Origin: Aldehydirespirator sp965117015
Lineage (GTDB): Bacteria > Actinomycetota > Acidimicrobiia > Acidimicrobiales > Aldehydirespiratoraceae
Reading direction: 5' to 3'
DNA length: 64,000 bases
NCBI GenBank assembly: GCA_965117015.1
Contig: OZ220747.1
Location: 3,348,001 to 3,412,000, forward strand
A program made the translations under genes and the position numbers. The notes beneath the pieces are model-generated. The model had not been told where the DNA came from. It was given only the letters and a program-made list of their open reading frames with translations, and searched no databases. Of the stretch, positions 25,454 through 34,010 are shown piece after piece; position 1 is the first letter of the stretch; each line of letters starts with the position of its first letter.

Positions 25454-26308
25454 ATGCTCGACGAACGACAGCTTCGGGACTGGGAGCGCGACGGCTTCCT
25501 GGTGCTGCCCGACTTCGTCCCCCGCCAGCGCTGCGAAGCACTCAAGGCCCATGTGGAGGCGATGCTGGCCGATATCGACCCGGAGCGCGACGGCGGCCTC
25601 ACCGTGTTCTCCACCACCGAGCAGAGCCACGCGCAAGACGAGTGGTTCCTCGGCTCGGGCGACACAGTCCGCTGGTTCTTCGAGGACGGTGCCATCTCGG
25701 GTGGGCGCCTCACGAGGCCCATGCCGCTGGCGGTCAACAAGATCGGCCACGCCATGCACGACCTCGATCCCGCTTTCGACGCATTCTCCCGCACCCCGGA
25801 GTTGGGGGCGGTGGCGGCGGACCTAGGGTTCGCCGATCCCCGCCTGCTGCAGTCGATGTACATCTTCAAGCAGCCCGGCATCGGCGGCGAGGTGATCTGC
25901 CATTGCGATCACTCGTTCCTCTGGACTGAGCCCCAGAGCGTGGTCGGGCTGTGGTTCGCCATCGAGGACGCAACCATGGCCAACGGCTGCATGTGGGCGC
26001 TGCCGGGAGGGCACCGGATCCCGGTGAAGACCCGCTTCCGCCTCGTCGACCCGGCCGAGCGCAGCCGCGGCACCGTCACCGACGTTCTCGACGACACCCC
26101 GTATCCAGTCGACGACCTAGTGCCGCTGGAGGCGGCCGCGGGGACGCTGATCGCACTGCACGGAACCCTGCCGCACTGGAGCGCGGCCAACACCTCGGAC
26201 CGCAGCCGGCACGCCTACACCATGCACCTGATCGACGGCACCGCCGACTACCTGGCCGACAACTGGCTCCAACGCGGGCCCGACTTCCCCCTGCGCGGCT
26301 TCAACTGA
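25454..26308 (+). CDS. Phytanoyl-CoA dioxygenase (PhyH) family protein
   Basis: Fe(II)/2-oxoglutarate-dependent hydroxylase-like protein, 284 residues. The cupin iron triad is visible as HCDHSFLW (HxD, about 154-156) and the distal His in IALHGTLPHWSAANTSDRSRHAY (about 237), with Arg for 2-oxoglutarate binding shortly after. LRDWERDGFLVLPDFVPRQRC is the usual N-terminal start of the family. It lies 13 bp behind the second permease and is probably co-transcribed. The substrate is unknown; an imported compound carried by the transporter is possible but speculative. Confidence 0.87.
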   Translation: MLDERQLRDWERDGFLVLPDFVPRQRCEALKAHVEAMLADIDPERDGGLTVFSTTEQSHAQDEWFLGSGDTVRWFFEDGAISGGRLTRPMPLAVNKIGHAMHDLDPAFDAFSRTPELGAVAADLGFADPRLLQSMYIFKQPGIGGEVICHCDHSFLWTEPQSVVGLWFAIEDATMANGCMWALPGGHRIPVKTRFRLVDPAERSRGTVTDVLDDTPYPVDDLVPLEAAAGTLIALHGTLPHWSAANTSDRSRHAYTMHLIDGTADYLADNWLQRGPDFPLRGFN

Positions 26309-26318
26309 ACCCGAACGG

Positions 26319-27200
26319 CTACAGCGGCATGACGGGACTCCGGGGTCCCGGGACAGCCCGCCCTCGAGTGAGCAGCAGGTAGAGCGCTGAGGCCACGATG
26401 AGCACGAGGCTCATCCAGATGTTGACCCGCACGCCCAGCAGCAGGCTGGCAGGGTCGATGCGCACCGCCTCGATCCACAAGCGGCCCAGTCCGTAACCCA
26501 AGGTGTACACGGCCAGCAGCGAGCCGGGACGGCTCACCCGGCGCGGGTCGGTCACCAGCGCCGGGACGGCGCGGCGCACCCGGCGGCGGTCGATGATCAC
26601 CAGCAGCCCGCACAGCAGGAGGTTCCACACCGCCTCGTACAGGAACGTCGGATGGAAGGTCTCCACATCCAGGTACTGGGCCGGACGGTGCGCCTCATCG
26701 ATCTCCAGTCCCCACGGCAGGTCGGTGGGCGAGCCGAACAGCTCCTGGTTGAACCAGTTTCCGAGGCGGCCGATGGCTTGAGCCAGCGGCAGGCCGGGGA
26801 CCACCGCCGCGATCACCTCGCCCTGGTTCATGTGCTGGCGCCGGGCCATCCACACACCGACCACGATTCCGGCCGCCATCCCGCCCGGTATTCCCAGGCC
26901 TCCCTTCCAGATGGCGAAGACCTCCAGCCAGCCGGCGGACTGGAATTTCTTCCAGTCGGTGATCACGTGATAGAGGCGGGCGCCGATCAGGCCGGCGGGT
27001 ACCGCCCACAGCGCGATCCGGCTGATCTGGTCGGGATCGCCTCCCCGGGCCTCCCAGCGACGCCGGGACAGCCACACGGCGGCCAGCACGCCCAGCGCGA
27101 TCATCACCCCGTAGGCACGCAGGTCCAACGGCCCCAGGCTCAAGCCGTTTCTGGGCGGGCTCGGTATCGCCGCGATTGCGCTGGCCGCTACGGCACCCAT
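26319..27200 (-). CDS. lgt: Phosphatidylglycerol-prolipoprotein diacylglyceryl transferase
   Basis: Integral membrane enzyme that transfers diacylglycerol to the lipobox Cys of prolipoproteins; several such lipoproteins are encoded in this window. ATG 27200 (MGAVAAS) is preferred since a frame extending to 27272 would overlap the dehydrogenase gene. About seven membrane segments are visible. The signature is GRLGNWFNQELFG, with ARLYHVITDW earlier and YEAVWNLLLC later. At 293 residues it is typical, with a short C-terminus. Confidence 0.94.
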   Translation of the reverse strand: MGAVAASAIAAIPSPPRNGLSLGPLDLRAYGVMIALGVLAAVWLSRRRWEARGGDPDQISRIALWAVPAGLIGARLYHVITDWKKFQSAGWLEVFAIWKGGLGIPGGMAAGIVVGVWMARRQHMNQGEVIAAVVPGLPLAQAIGRLGNWFNQELFGSPTDLPWGLEIDEAHRPAQYLDVETFHPTFLYEAVWNLLLCGLLVIIDRRRVRRAVPALVTDPRRVSRPGSLLAVYTLGYGLGRLWIEAVRIDPASLLLGVRVNIWMSLVLIVASALYLLLTRGRAVPGPRSPVMPL

Positions 27201-27219
27201 GAAGCTTGCGACCTCTCGC

Positions 27220-28995
27220 TCACCCGGCCAGGATGCGCTGCCGGGCGGTAGCGAGATCGTCGGCGGGCTCAACTACTGCCGCGATCAGCCCGGGCACGGC
27301 AGAGAGCCGGTTCGCGGCGAAGAACCGGGCCAGAACGGCGCGGTCGTCAGCTTCGTCGGGATCACCCAGCCGCGTTGCCGCCAGCGCGCCGTCGGCCAGC
27401 GCCGCGGCCCCGGTGGTTACCGCCAGCATCCTCAGAAAGGCGTCGGCGCCCGCCAGCCGCTCCGCGGGCCCGGCGTTGAGAAGGAACTCGGTGGCTGCAC
27501 CGGTCGCCTCGACGGCGGCCTCGAGGTGCCGCTGCACCGGAGCCAGGCCACCGCACCCGTCCAGCGCCTCCGCGGTGGTCTGGATCTGCGCCAGGTGGTC
27601 GCGCACCACGCCACCGTCTCGCATCGACAGCTTGCGGCCGACCAGGTCGGCGGCCTGAATGCCGTTGGTTCCCTCGTAGATCGGGGCGATGCGGGCGTCG
27701 CGATAGTGCTGGGCCGAGCCGGTCTCCTCGATGAAGCCCATGCCGCCGTGCACCTGGAGACCCACGCTGACCAACTCGCAGCCCACGTCGGTGGCCCACG
27801 CCTTGCTCAGCGGCGTCAGCAGCGCGGCCTGCTCGTCGGCGGACTGGCGCTGCGAAGCGTCGGACTCGTGCGAGGCGCGATCGATCGCCTCGGCGTTGCG
27901 ATAGGCCAGGCCCCGCATCGCGCTGATGCTGGAGCGCATGTCCAGCAGCATGCGGCGCACGTCGGGATGGTCGATGATCGCCGAGGACTCTCCCGCCGGC
28001 GCGCCCGGCGCTCGGCCCTGGCGACGCTCATGGGCATGGGCGAGAGCCTGCTGGTAGGACCGCTCCGCGATGGCCACCCCCTCCAGCCCGACGCTCAGGC
28101 GGGCGTGGTTCATCATCCTGAACATGGCCCGCATGCCGCCGTTCTCCTCGCCTACCAGGAAGCCCACCGCGCCCTCGCGGTCGCCGTAGGACATCACGCA
28201 GGTGGGGCTGGCGTGGATGCCCAGCTTGTGTTCGATCGAGACGCAGAGCAGGTCGTTGCGGGCGCCGGGCGAGCCGTCGGCCGCCGGCAGGTGCTTGGGC
28301 ACCAGGAAGCAGCTGATGCCCCTAGTGCCGGGCGGCGCGCCGGGGGTGCGGGCCAGCACCAGGTGCACGATGTTCTCGGCGAGGTCGTGCTCGCCGTAGG
28401 TGATGAAGATCTTCGTGCCGTGCAGGCGGTACGAGCCGTCGGGCTGCGGCAGGGCCCGGGCCGCGACTGCGCCCAGGTCCGAGCCGGCCTGCGGCTCGGT
28501 CAGGTTCATGGTGCCGGTCCAGTCCCCCGAGGCCATCTGCGGCAGGTACAGCGCCTTCTGCTCGTCGGTGCCGTGGGCGCTCAGCATGTTGATGGCGCCC
28601 TGGGTCAGCAGCGGGCACAGCGACCAGGACATGCAGGCCGAGGTGAACATCTCCTCCACCGCCAGCCCGACGAGGTGGGGGAAGCCGCCACCGCCATATT
28701 CGGGATCGATCGACAGCGCCCCCCAGCCCGCCTCTACATAGGAGCGGTAGGCCTCCCGGAAGCCGGTGGGCGTCGCCACCGAGCCGTCGTCGAGGCGGCG
28801 GGAGCCCTCGGTGTCGCCGACCCGGTTGAGGGGGGCGATCACCTCCTCGGCGAACCGGGCCGCCTCCGCGAGGACCTGGTCGACCACGTCGGCCTCCACG
28901 TGCTCGAAGACCTCCAGCTTGGCCAGGCCGTCAAGATCAGCGACATGGCGCAGATTGAAGGAGATCTCGTCGAGGTCGACCCGGAAATCACTCAC
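27220..28995 (-). CDS. Large acyl-CoA dehydrogenase, DmdC-like
   Basis: FAD-dependent acyl-CoA dehydrogenase of the roughly 590-residue class that includes 3-methylthiopropanoyl-CoA dehydrogenase (DmdC) and AidB-type relatives. It has a short N-terminal extra domain (about 1-75), then acyl-CoA dehydrogenase N (80-160, GWGALSIDPEYGGGGFP), middle (MNLTEPQAGSDLGAV, KIFITYGEHDL) and C domains (YEGTNGIQAADLVGRKL, with the likely catalytic Glu), and an extra C-terminal helical domain (about 470-590). Start GTG 28995. No DMSP genes are adjacent, so the natural substrate remains open. Confidence 0.88.
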   Translation of the reverse strand: MSDFRVDLDEISFNLRHVADLDGLAKLEVFEHVEADVVDQVLAEAARFAEEVIAPLNRVGDTEGSRRLDDGSVATPTGFREAYRSYVEAGWGALSIDPEYGGGGFPHLVGLAVEEMFTSACMSWSLCPLLTQGAINMLSAHGTDEQKALYLPQMASGDWTGTMNLTEPQAGSDLGAVAARALPQPDGSYRLHGTKIFITYGEHDLAENIVHLVLARTPGAPPGTRGISCFLVPKHLPAADGSPGARNDLLCVSIEHKLGIHASPTCVMSYGDREGAVGFLVGEENGGMRAMFRMMNHARLSVGLEGVAIAERSYQQALAHAHERRQGRAPGAPAGESSAIIDHPDVRRMLLDMRSSISAMRGLAYRNAEAIDRASHESDASQRQSADEQAALLTPLSKAWATDVGCELVSVGLQVHGGMGFIEETGSAQHYRDARIAPIYEGTNGIQAADLVGRKLSMRDGGVVRDHLAQIQTTAEALDGCGGLAPVQRHLEAAVEATGAATEFLLNAGPAERLAGADAFLRMLAVTTGAAALADGALAATRLGDPDEADDRAVLARFFAANRLSAVPGLIAAVVEPADDLATARQRILAG

Positions 28996-29011
28996 GGCAG
29001 CGAGAGTATCC

Positions 29012-29920
29012 CTACGAGATGGATTCTGCCGCGGCTTTCGGACCGCGGCGGTCGTTGATCACGCTGTTGATCTCGGCACCGACGAGCAAGCCCATCGCCA
29101 GCAGGTAGAGCCAGACCAGCAGGATCAGCGCCCCTCCGAGCAGTCCGAACACGGCGTTCACGCCGCTGGAAGCCGCGTCGAGGTAGATCCGGAATCCCAG
29201 CGACACCGCCAACCACCACACGGTGCTGACCACTGCCCCGGGCAGGTCGGTGCGCCACGGGGTGCGACGGCGGGGAGCGAAGTGGTAGAGGGAGGCCGCC
29301 CAGCAGACCACCACTACGAACACCACCGGCCAGCGGAACCAGTCCCACGCAGTGGTGAACGCGCTGCCGGCCCCCAAACGATCGGCGATCTCCTCGCCGC
29401 CGCCGAACAGGGGGCCGACGACGACCATGGCAGCCACCAGGGCCGACACCAGCACAGTGAACAGGGTCAGCACGAAACCCATGATCCGGGTGGAGACCCA
29501 GTTCCTGCGGTGCTCGTGGCCGTAGGTGACGTCCAGGGCACCGACCACGGCCGTGAAGCCACGCGAGGATGCGTACACGGTCAGGACCACGCCGGCGGTT
29601 ATCAGCCCCGCGTTTGAGCGGTCGAACAACTCCTCGACGGTCGCCCGCAGCGTGTTGTCGCTGCCGAACGTCTCGACGACCCGGTCCAGGAGCCATTGCT
29701 CGGTGTCGGCGGCCGCGCCCGCCCCGATCACGACGTCGAGCGAGCCCAGAGCGGCTGCGAACACGAGAACTGCCGGGAACAGCCCGAGCAGTCCGAAGAA
29801 GGCGATCTCGGCCGACAGACCGCCTACCCGGGCCCGGGACCACTCGCGGCGCAGATCCTCGACGAACCGCAGTGCCTCACGCCAGAGCGTGTGCACGGAG
29901 GAATGCGGGAGGCGCGCCAT
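29012..29920 (-). CDS. YihY/BrkB family inner membrane protein
   Basis: The 302-residue protein has six predicted membrane segments. The first lies at about residues 40-65 after SAEIAFFGLLGLFP, the family entry motif. Mid-protein GLITAGVVLTVYASSRGF and late FRIYLDAASSGVNAVFG-LLGGALILLVWLYLLA are also family-typical. The role of this family is not settled; the older RNase BN label is wrong. Its ATG (29918-29920) overlaps by two bases the ATG of the divergent SnoaL-like gene, so any promoters must lie inside the opposite gene. Confidence 0.88.
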   Translation of the reverse strand: MARLPHSSVHTLWREALRFVEDLRREWSRARVGGLSAEIAFFGLLGLFPAVLVFAAALGSLDVVIGAGAAADTEQWLLDRVVETFGSDNTLRATVEELFDRSNAGLITAGVVLTVYASSRGFTAVVGALDVTYGHEHRRNWVSTRIMGFVLTLFTVLVSALVAAMVVVGPLFGGGEEIADRLGAGSAFTTAWDWFRWPVVFVVVVCWAASLYHFAPRRRTPWRTDLPGAVVSTVWWLAVSLGFRIYLDAASSGVNAVFGLLGGALILLVWLYLLAMGLLVGAEINSVINDRRGPKAAAESIS

Positions 29921-30503
29921 GCCTGACCGATACTACGGTCCACAGACAATGGACCCCCACGACATTGCCCACCCTCACGGCGCGGCCCACACCCACGACA
30001 TCGCCCACCCTCACGGCGCGGCCCACACCCACGACGCCACCGCCATCGCCAACGAGTTGTACCGCTACGCGGAACTCATCGACACGGGTCGGTTCACGGA
30101 GTTGGGCGAGCTCATGGAGCACTGCACCTTCAGCTACGGCACCCAGGGCGACCCGGGACCGTCGGGCGCGACCGCCATCGCGGCGAGCTACCGGGACATG
30201 GTGGTCACCTACGACGACGGCACGCCCCGTACCCGCCATCTGACCACCAACCCGATCATCGACGTCGACGGCGACGCGGCCACGGTGCGCTCCACCTACA
30301 CCGTGATGCAGCAGGCTCCGGGCTCGCCGATGCAGACCATCATCAGCGGCCGCTACCACGACACCATGAGACGCATCGACGGACGGTGGCGCTTCACCGA
30401 GCGCCGCTTCCTGGTCGACCTCGTGGGCGACCTGAGCCGTCACCTACGATTCGAGTTGTCGCCGCAGGACCAACCACCCGAGAGTGAGGAGCGCCAGCCA
30501 TGA
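29919..30503 (+). CDS. SnoaL-like (NTF2-fold) protein with His-rich N-terminal repeats
   Basis: The 194-residue protein starts at ATG 29919, with GGGAGG 6 bases upstream; ATG 29949 is a later option lacking a ribosome site. Residues 15-38 are two copies of DIAHPHGAAHTH, giving 8 His in 24 residues. From about 42 the NTF2-like/SnoaL domain runs to 185 (ANELYRYAELIDTGRFTELGELM, TRHLTTNPIIDVDGDAATV, GRYHDTMRRIDGRWRFTERR). This fold is used by polyketide cyclases, dehydratases and ring dioxygenase small subunits. The His-rich arm may bind metal. It is translationally coupled (ATGA) to a second SnoaL-like gene. Confidence 0.85.
   Translation: MPDRYYGPQTMDPHDIAHPHGAAHTHDIAHPHGAAHTHDATAIANELYRYAELIDTGRFTELGELMEHCTFSYGTQGDPGPSGATAIAASYRDMVVTYDDGTPRTRHLTTNPIIDVDGDAATVRSTYTVMQQAPGSPMQTIISGRYHDTMRRIDGRWRFTERRFLVDLVGDLSRHLRFELSPQDQPPESEERQP
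29961..30032 (+). repeat. 36-bp tandem duplication coding a His-rich dodecapeptide
   Basis: Two adjacent 36-bp units differ by one silent base (ATT versus ATC) and encode DIAHPHGAAHTH twice. The near-identity suggests recent duplication. A third, degenerate start (DAT) follows. Confidence 0.93.
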
Positions 30504-30970
30504 GCCGATGGAGTAGAGCCGAGATCGAGGAGGCGTTCGTCCGCTTCCAGGAAGAGGCCCTGCGGGCCGGCACCACCGGGGACTGGCGCGAGTGGGCCAA
30601 CCTCTTCACCGAGGACGCCACCTACATCGAGCACCACTTCGGCACCATGGGCGGCCGGGAGGCCATCTACAACTGGATCCAGTCCACCATGAGCCAGTGG
30701 CCCAACAACGAGATGATCCACTACCCCATCGAGTGGTACATCATCGACGAGGAGCGGGGCTGGCTCGTTTGCCAGGTGTGGAACCGGATGGCCGACCCCG
30801 GCGACGGCTCGCTGCACCAGGAGTACAACTTCACCCTGCTCAAGTACGCGGGCAACGGCCTGTGGAGCTACGAGGAGGACGTCTACAACCCGGCCCGCTT
30901 CGGCGAGATGGTCAAGAACTACCTGCGCCACAAGAAGACCCTCGCCGCCGAGGCTTCGAGCGACAGCTGA
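30500..30970 (+). CDS. SnoaL-like (NTF2-fold) protein
   Basis: The 156-residue protein has a single NTF2-like domain: IEEAFVRFQEEALRAGTTGDWREWANLFTEDATYIEH, GGREAIYNWI, and VYNPARFGEMVKNYLRHKK at the end. The acidic DATYIEHHFGTMGGRE segment frames the typical pocket. It overlaps the preceding SnoaL gene by 4 bp, so the two probably form a pair of related but non-identical subunits. No catalytic function can be assigned. Confidence 0.84.
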   Translation: MSRWSRAEIEEAFVRFQEEALRAGTTGDWREWANLFTEDATYIEHHFGTMGGREAIYNWIQSTMSQWPNNEMIHYPIEWYIIDEERGWLVCQVWNRMADPGDGSLHQEYNFTLLKYAGNGLWSYEEDVYNPARFGEMVKNYLRHKKTLAAEASSDS

Positions 30971-30982
30971 AGCAGGCTGAGA

Positions 30983-33856
30983 TCAGCTGCAGCCGCTGGT
31001 GGCGCCGCAGTCGGCGCACACGTAGCACGAGCCGGCCCGGCGCATGGGAACGCCGCAGGTCATGCAGAACGGCGCATCCAGCGGGCCCGAACGATCCAAC
31101 GCGGGTCTCCCGCTCATGTTCACTGCGCTCACGGGCCGCTCGGGCCCCGGCGGCTCAGTCGGCGCCGCGGCCGCGGAGAAGTCGAGCTGGGCCATCAACT
31201 GCGACGGCGACGGTATCGAGGGCGGATCAGGCGGCAGGTCGTGCCCCTGCTCGGTCTCGGTGACCTGCTCCTCGACGCCCGGCAGCGTCGGCTGGGTGCG
31301 CTCGCCGGTGGTGAAGACGCCGAGCGCGGCCCGCTCCTCGGGCGTCAGGTACATCACGGCCAGCTTGCGGAACAGGTAGTCCATGAGGCTGGTGGCGATC
31401 CGGATGTCGGGATCGTCGGTGATGCCGGCCGGCTCGAACCGGACGCCCACGAACGTCTCCACGAAAGCGGCCAGCGGAACCCCGTACTGCAGGCCGTGGC
31501 TGAGCGAGATGGCGAACGCGTCCATGATCCCGGCCAGGGTGGAGCCCTGCTTGGAGACCTTCACGAAGATCTCGCCGGGACGGCCGTCGGGGTACTCCCC
31601 CACCGTGACGAACCCCTTGCAGTCGGCCACACGGAACTCGAAGGTGCGCGACCGGCGCGATCTCGGCAGCCGCCGCCGCACCGGCTCGGGCACCGACCCG
31701 GCCTGCGGGGCCGCGCCTGCGTCCGAGCCCGAGGCTGCCGCGGCGGCGTCGGTGGAACGCCCGGCTTCGCCGAGGGTGAGCGGCTGGGCCACCTTGGAGC
31801 TGTCGCGGTAGATGGCCACCGACTTCAGGCCGAGCCGCCAGGCATCGATCAACAACTGCTCGACATCGCCGGCGGTCGACGACGCGGGCATGTTCACCGT
31901 CTTTGAGATGGCCCCGGACAGGAACGGCTGAACAGCGGCCATCATCTTGACGTGCCCGGAGGCGCTGATGGCGTTGTCGCCCAGCGAGCAGGCGAACACG
32001 TCGCGGTGCTCGGGCTTGAGCGACGAGCCCTCCACGGTGTGGTGCACGGCGACGTGGTCCCTGATCTGGTCGGCCTGCCCGGTGTCGTAGCCGAGCCGCC
32101 GCAACGCCCTGGGGATCGTCGTGTTGACGATCTCCATGGTCCCGCCCCCGACCAGGCGCTTGGACTTGACCAACCCGAGGTCGGGCTCGATGCCGGTGGT
32201 GTCGCAGTCCATGAGCAACCCGATCGTGCCGGTGGGCGCCAGCACCGTGGCCTGGCTGTTGCGCACGCCGTGGCGGTCGGCCCGCTCGCAGGCTTCGTCC
32301 CACGCCAGCTGCGCGGCTTCGAGCAGGTCGGCGGGCACGAGCTCCTCCTCAATGGAGGCGGTCGCGCTCCGGTGCTGGTCGAGCACGCGCAGCATGTGCT
32401 CGCGATTGTCGTGGAAGCCGGCGAAGGGCCCCATGCGTTCGGCCAGGCGGGTGGAGGTGAGATAGGCCTCACCGGTCATCAGCGCGGTGATGGCCGCGGC
32501 CACGGCCCGGCCCTCGTCGGAGTCGTAGGGAAGGCCCAGCGCCATGAGCAGCGCTCCCAGGTTGGCGTAGCCCAGGCCGATCTGGCGGAAGGCTCTGGTG
32601 GTGTCGGCGATGGCCGGCGTCGGATAGTCGGCGTGACCGACGAGGATCTCCTGGGCCGCGAACACCACCTGCACCGCCCGCCGGAACCCGGCGACGTCGA
32701 AGGTCCCTTCGTCGTCGAGGAAGCTCAGCAGGTTGATCGAGGCCAGGTTGCAGGCGCTGTTGTCGAGGTGGACGTACTCCGAGCACGGGTTGCTGGCCGT
32801 AATGGGGCCGGTGGACGCGGCGGTGTGCCAGTGGTTGATGGTGGTCGCGAACTGCACGCCGGGGTCGGCGCACTGCCAGGCTGCCTCGGCCATCTGGCTC
32901 AGGATCGATCGGGCCGGCACTCGCTTGAGCACCGAGCCGTCGGTGCGGGCGGTGAGATCCCAGTCGCCGCCGTCGAGTGCGGCCTGCATGAACTCGTCGG
33001 TGACCCGGACCGAGTTGTTGGCGTTCTGGTACTGCACGGAGTCGGAGTCGGTGCCGTCGACACTCATATCGAAGCCAGCCGCGGCCAGCGCACGCGACTT
33101 GCGCTCCTCGCGGGCCTTGCACCAGATGAAGTCCTCGATGTCGGGATGGTCGGCATCGAGCACCACCATCTTGGCGGCCCGCCGCGTCTTGCCGCCCGAC
33201 TTGATGGTGCCGGCCGAAGCGTCGGCGCCCCGCATGAAGCTCACCGGTCCCGACGCGGTGCCCCCGCCGCTGAGGGCCTCGGAACTGGCCCGGATGCGCG
33301 ACAGGTTGACCCCGGCGCCGGAGCCTCCCTTGAATATCCGGCCCTCCTCGGCGTACCACTCCAGGATCGACTCCATGGTGTCGTCGACCGAGAGGATGAA
33401 GCACGCCGACGCCTGCTGGGGCACCCCGGCCACCCCGATGTTGAACCAGACGGGGGAGTTGAAGGCAGCCCTCTGCGTGTACAGCAGATGTGAGAGCTCG
33501 GCGCGGAACAGCGACGCCTCGGACTCGTCGATGAAGTAGCCGTCACCGTCCCCCCAGCGTGTGATCGTGCCGACGATGCGGTCCACCACCTGCCTCAGCG
33601 ACCATTCCCGGTCGGGGGTGCCCAGCGCGCCGCGGAAGTACTTCTGGGCCAGGATGTTGGTGGCGTTCTGCGACCAGGCAGCCGGCACCTCCACGCCCCG
33701 CTGCTCGAATGCGACCGACCCGTCGCTGTGGTCGAGCAGGCGCGCGTCGCGCAGCTCCCAGGCGACGCTGTTCGCCGGGTCGCCGGCCACGTCCCTGCCA
33801 TCCGGTGGGGGGTCGGAGCCGGCAAGAAGACTGTTCCGCTCGGAGGCCAGAGTCAT
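30983..33856 (-). CDS. nrdJ: Adenosylcobalamin-dependent (class II) ribonucleotide reductase
   Basis: Reduces ribonucleotides to deoxyribonucleotides with a cobalamin-derived radical, independent of oxygen. TGAGG lies 8 bases before ATG 33856. The 957 residues include FNSPVWFNIG, GGSGAGVNLSRIRAS, NPCSEYVHLDNSACNLASINL with the active-site Cys, and ATVLAPTGTIGLLMDCDTTGIEP. The C-terminal part contains a helical domain and a zinc-ribbon end CMTCGVPMRRAGSCYVCADCG. Repeat B3 encodes the linker GPERPVSAVNMSGR just before the ribbon. No cobalamin riboswitch is visible upstream, and nrdR, usual between lexA and nrdJ, is missing. Confidence 0.95.
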   Translation of the reverse strand: MTLASERNSLLAGSDPPPDGRDVAGDPANSVAWELRDARLLDHSDGSVAFEQRGVEVPAAWSQNATNILAQKYFRGALGTPDREWSLRQVVDRIVGTITRWGDGDGYFIDESEASLFRAELSHLLYTQRAAFNSPVWFNIGVAGVPQQASACFILSVDDTMESILEWYAEEGRIFKGGSGAGVNLSRIRASSEALSGGGTASGPVSFMRGADASAGTIKSGGKTRRAAKMVVLDADHPDIEDFIWCKAREERKSRALAAAGFDMSVDGTDSDSVQYQNANNSVRVTDEFMQAALDGGDWDLTARTDGSVLKRVPARSILSQMAEAAWQCADPGVQFATTINHWHTAASTGPITASNPCSEYVHLDNSACNLASINLLSFLDDEGTFDVAGFRRAVQVVFAAQEILVGHADYPTPAIADTTRAFRQIGLGYANLGALLMALGLPYDSDEGRAVAAAITALMTGEAYLTSTRLAERMGPFAGFHDNREHMLRVLDQHRSATASIEEELVPADLLEAAQLAWDEACERADRHGVRNSQATVLAPTGTIGLLMDCDTTGIEPDLGLVKSKRLVGGGTMEIVNTTIPRALRRLGYDTGQADQIRDHVAVHHTVEGSSLKPEHRDVFACSLGDNAISASGHVKMMAAVQPFLSGAISKTVNMPASSTAGDVEQLLIDAWRLGLKSVAIYRDSSKVAQPLTLGEAGRSTDAAAAASGSDAGAAPQAGSVPEPVRRRLPRSRRSRTFEFRVADCKGFVTVGEYPDGRPGEIFVKVSKQGSTLAGIMDAFAISLSHGLQYGVPLAAFVETFVGVRFEPAGITDDPDIRIATSLMDYLFRKLAVMYLTPEERAALGVFTTGERTQPTLPGVEEQVTETEQGHDLPPDPPSIPSPSQLMAQLDFSAAAAPTEPPGPERPVSAVNMSGRPALDRSGPLDAPFCMTCGVPMRRAGSCYVCADCGATSGCS
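31105..31146 (-). repeat. Repeat family B, copy B3, in frame within nrdJ
   Basis: The 42-bp element is a near-match to B1 and B4. It lies inside the nrdJ reading frame, in the variable linker between the catalytic region and the zinc-ribbon C-terminus. Read on the coding strand it supplies about 14 residues (GPERPVSAVNMSGR) and introduces no stop. This recalls protein-coding palindromic elements, but only the sequence match is seen here. Confidence 0.82.
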
Positions 33857-33902
33857 CGGATTACCTCACTGCAATTCTACCGGGCGCGCCACGAGCGACC
33901 CC

Positions 33903-33923
33903 GCACGACACTAGGACTCGTGC
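33903..33923. promoter_or_regulatory. Inverted repeat GCACGA-N9-TCGTGC upstream of nrdJ
   Basis: Two 6-bp arms separated by 9 bp lie 47 bp upstream of the nrdJ start. They could be an operator or part of the promoter. They do not match the NrdR-box consensus that I know (ACAC-AT-rich-GTGT). Confidence 0.4.
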
Positions 33924-33937
33924 TTGTTGACCCGTCT

Positions 33938-33976
33938 CGGGATTGCTTCGGGATTTCGCGGGATTGCTTCGGGATT
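33938..33976. promoter_or_regulatory. Array of four CGGGATT heptamers phased at 10-11 bp
   Basis: CGGGATT begins at 33938, 33949, 33959 and 33970, so neighbouring copies are 11, 10 and 11 bp apart, about one helical turn. It is also describable as an 18-bp unit (CGGGATTGCTTCGGGATT) repeated once with a period of 21 bp. All copies lie on the same face and in the same orientation, between nrdJ (start 33856, minus) and the RibD-C gene (start 34096, plus). This is the arrangement expected for cooperative binding by a regulator. Confidence 0.65.
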
Positions 33977-34001
33977 CCCTGTGCATCGGCACAAGTCGGT
34001 C

Positions 34002-34010
34002 TGTGGACAA
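34002..34010 (-). promoter_or_regulatory. DnaA box (TTGTCCACA)
   Basis: Minus strand TTGTCCACA is the consensus DnaA box of high-GC actinobacteria. A second, one-mismatch copy (TTGTCCAGA) lies on the plus strand at 34020-34028. Both are within 175 bp upstream of the nrdJ start. A single perfect 9-mer can occur by chance, but the pair next to a replication-linked gene is suggestive. Confidence 0.55.

Noticed and set aside
27199..29058. Long open frame on the plus strand opposite the acyl-CoA dehydrogenase
   Set aside because: Antisense artefact; the minus-strand protein has clear family motifs throughout.
30964..30989. CAGCTGA-N12-TCAGCTG inverted repeat between the second SnoaL gene and nrdJ
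   Set aside because: Arms are only 7 bp with a 12-nt loop and include both stop codons; too weak to call a terminator.
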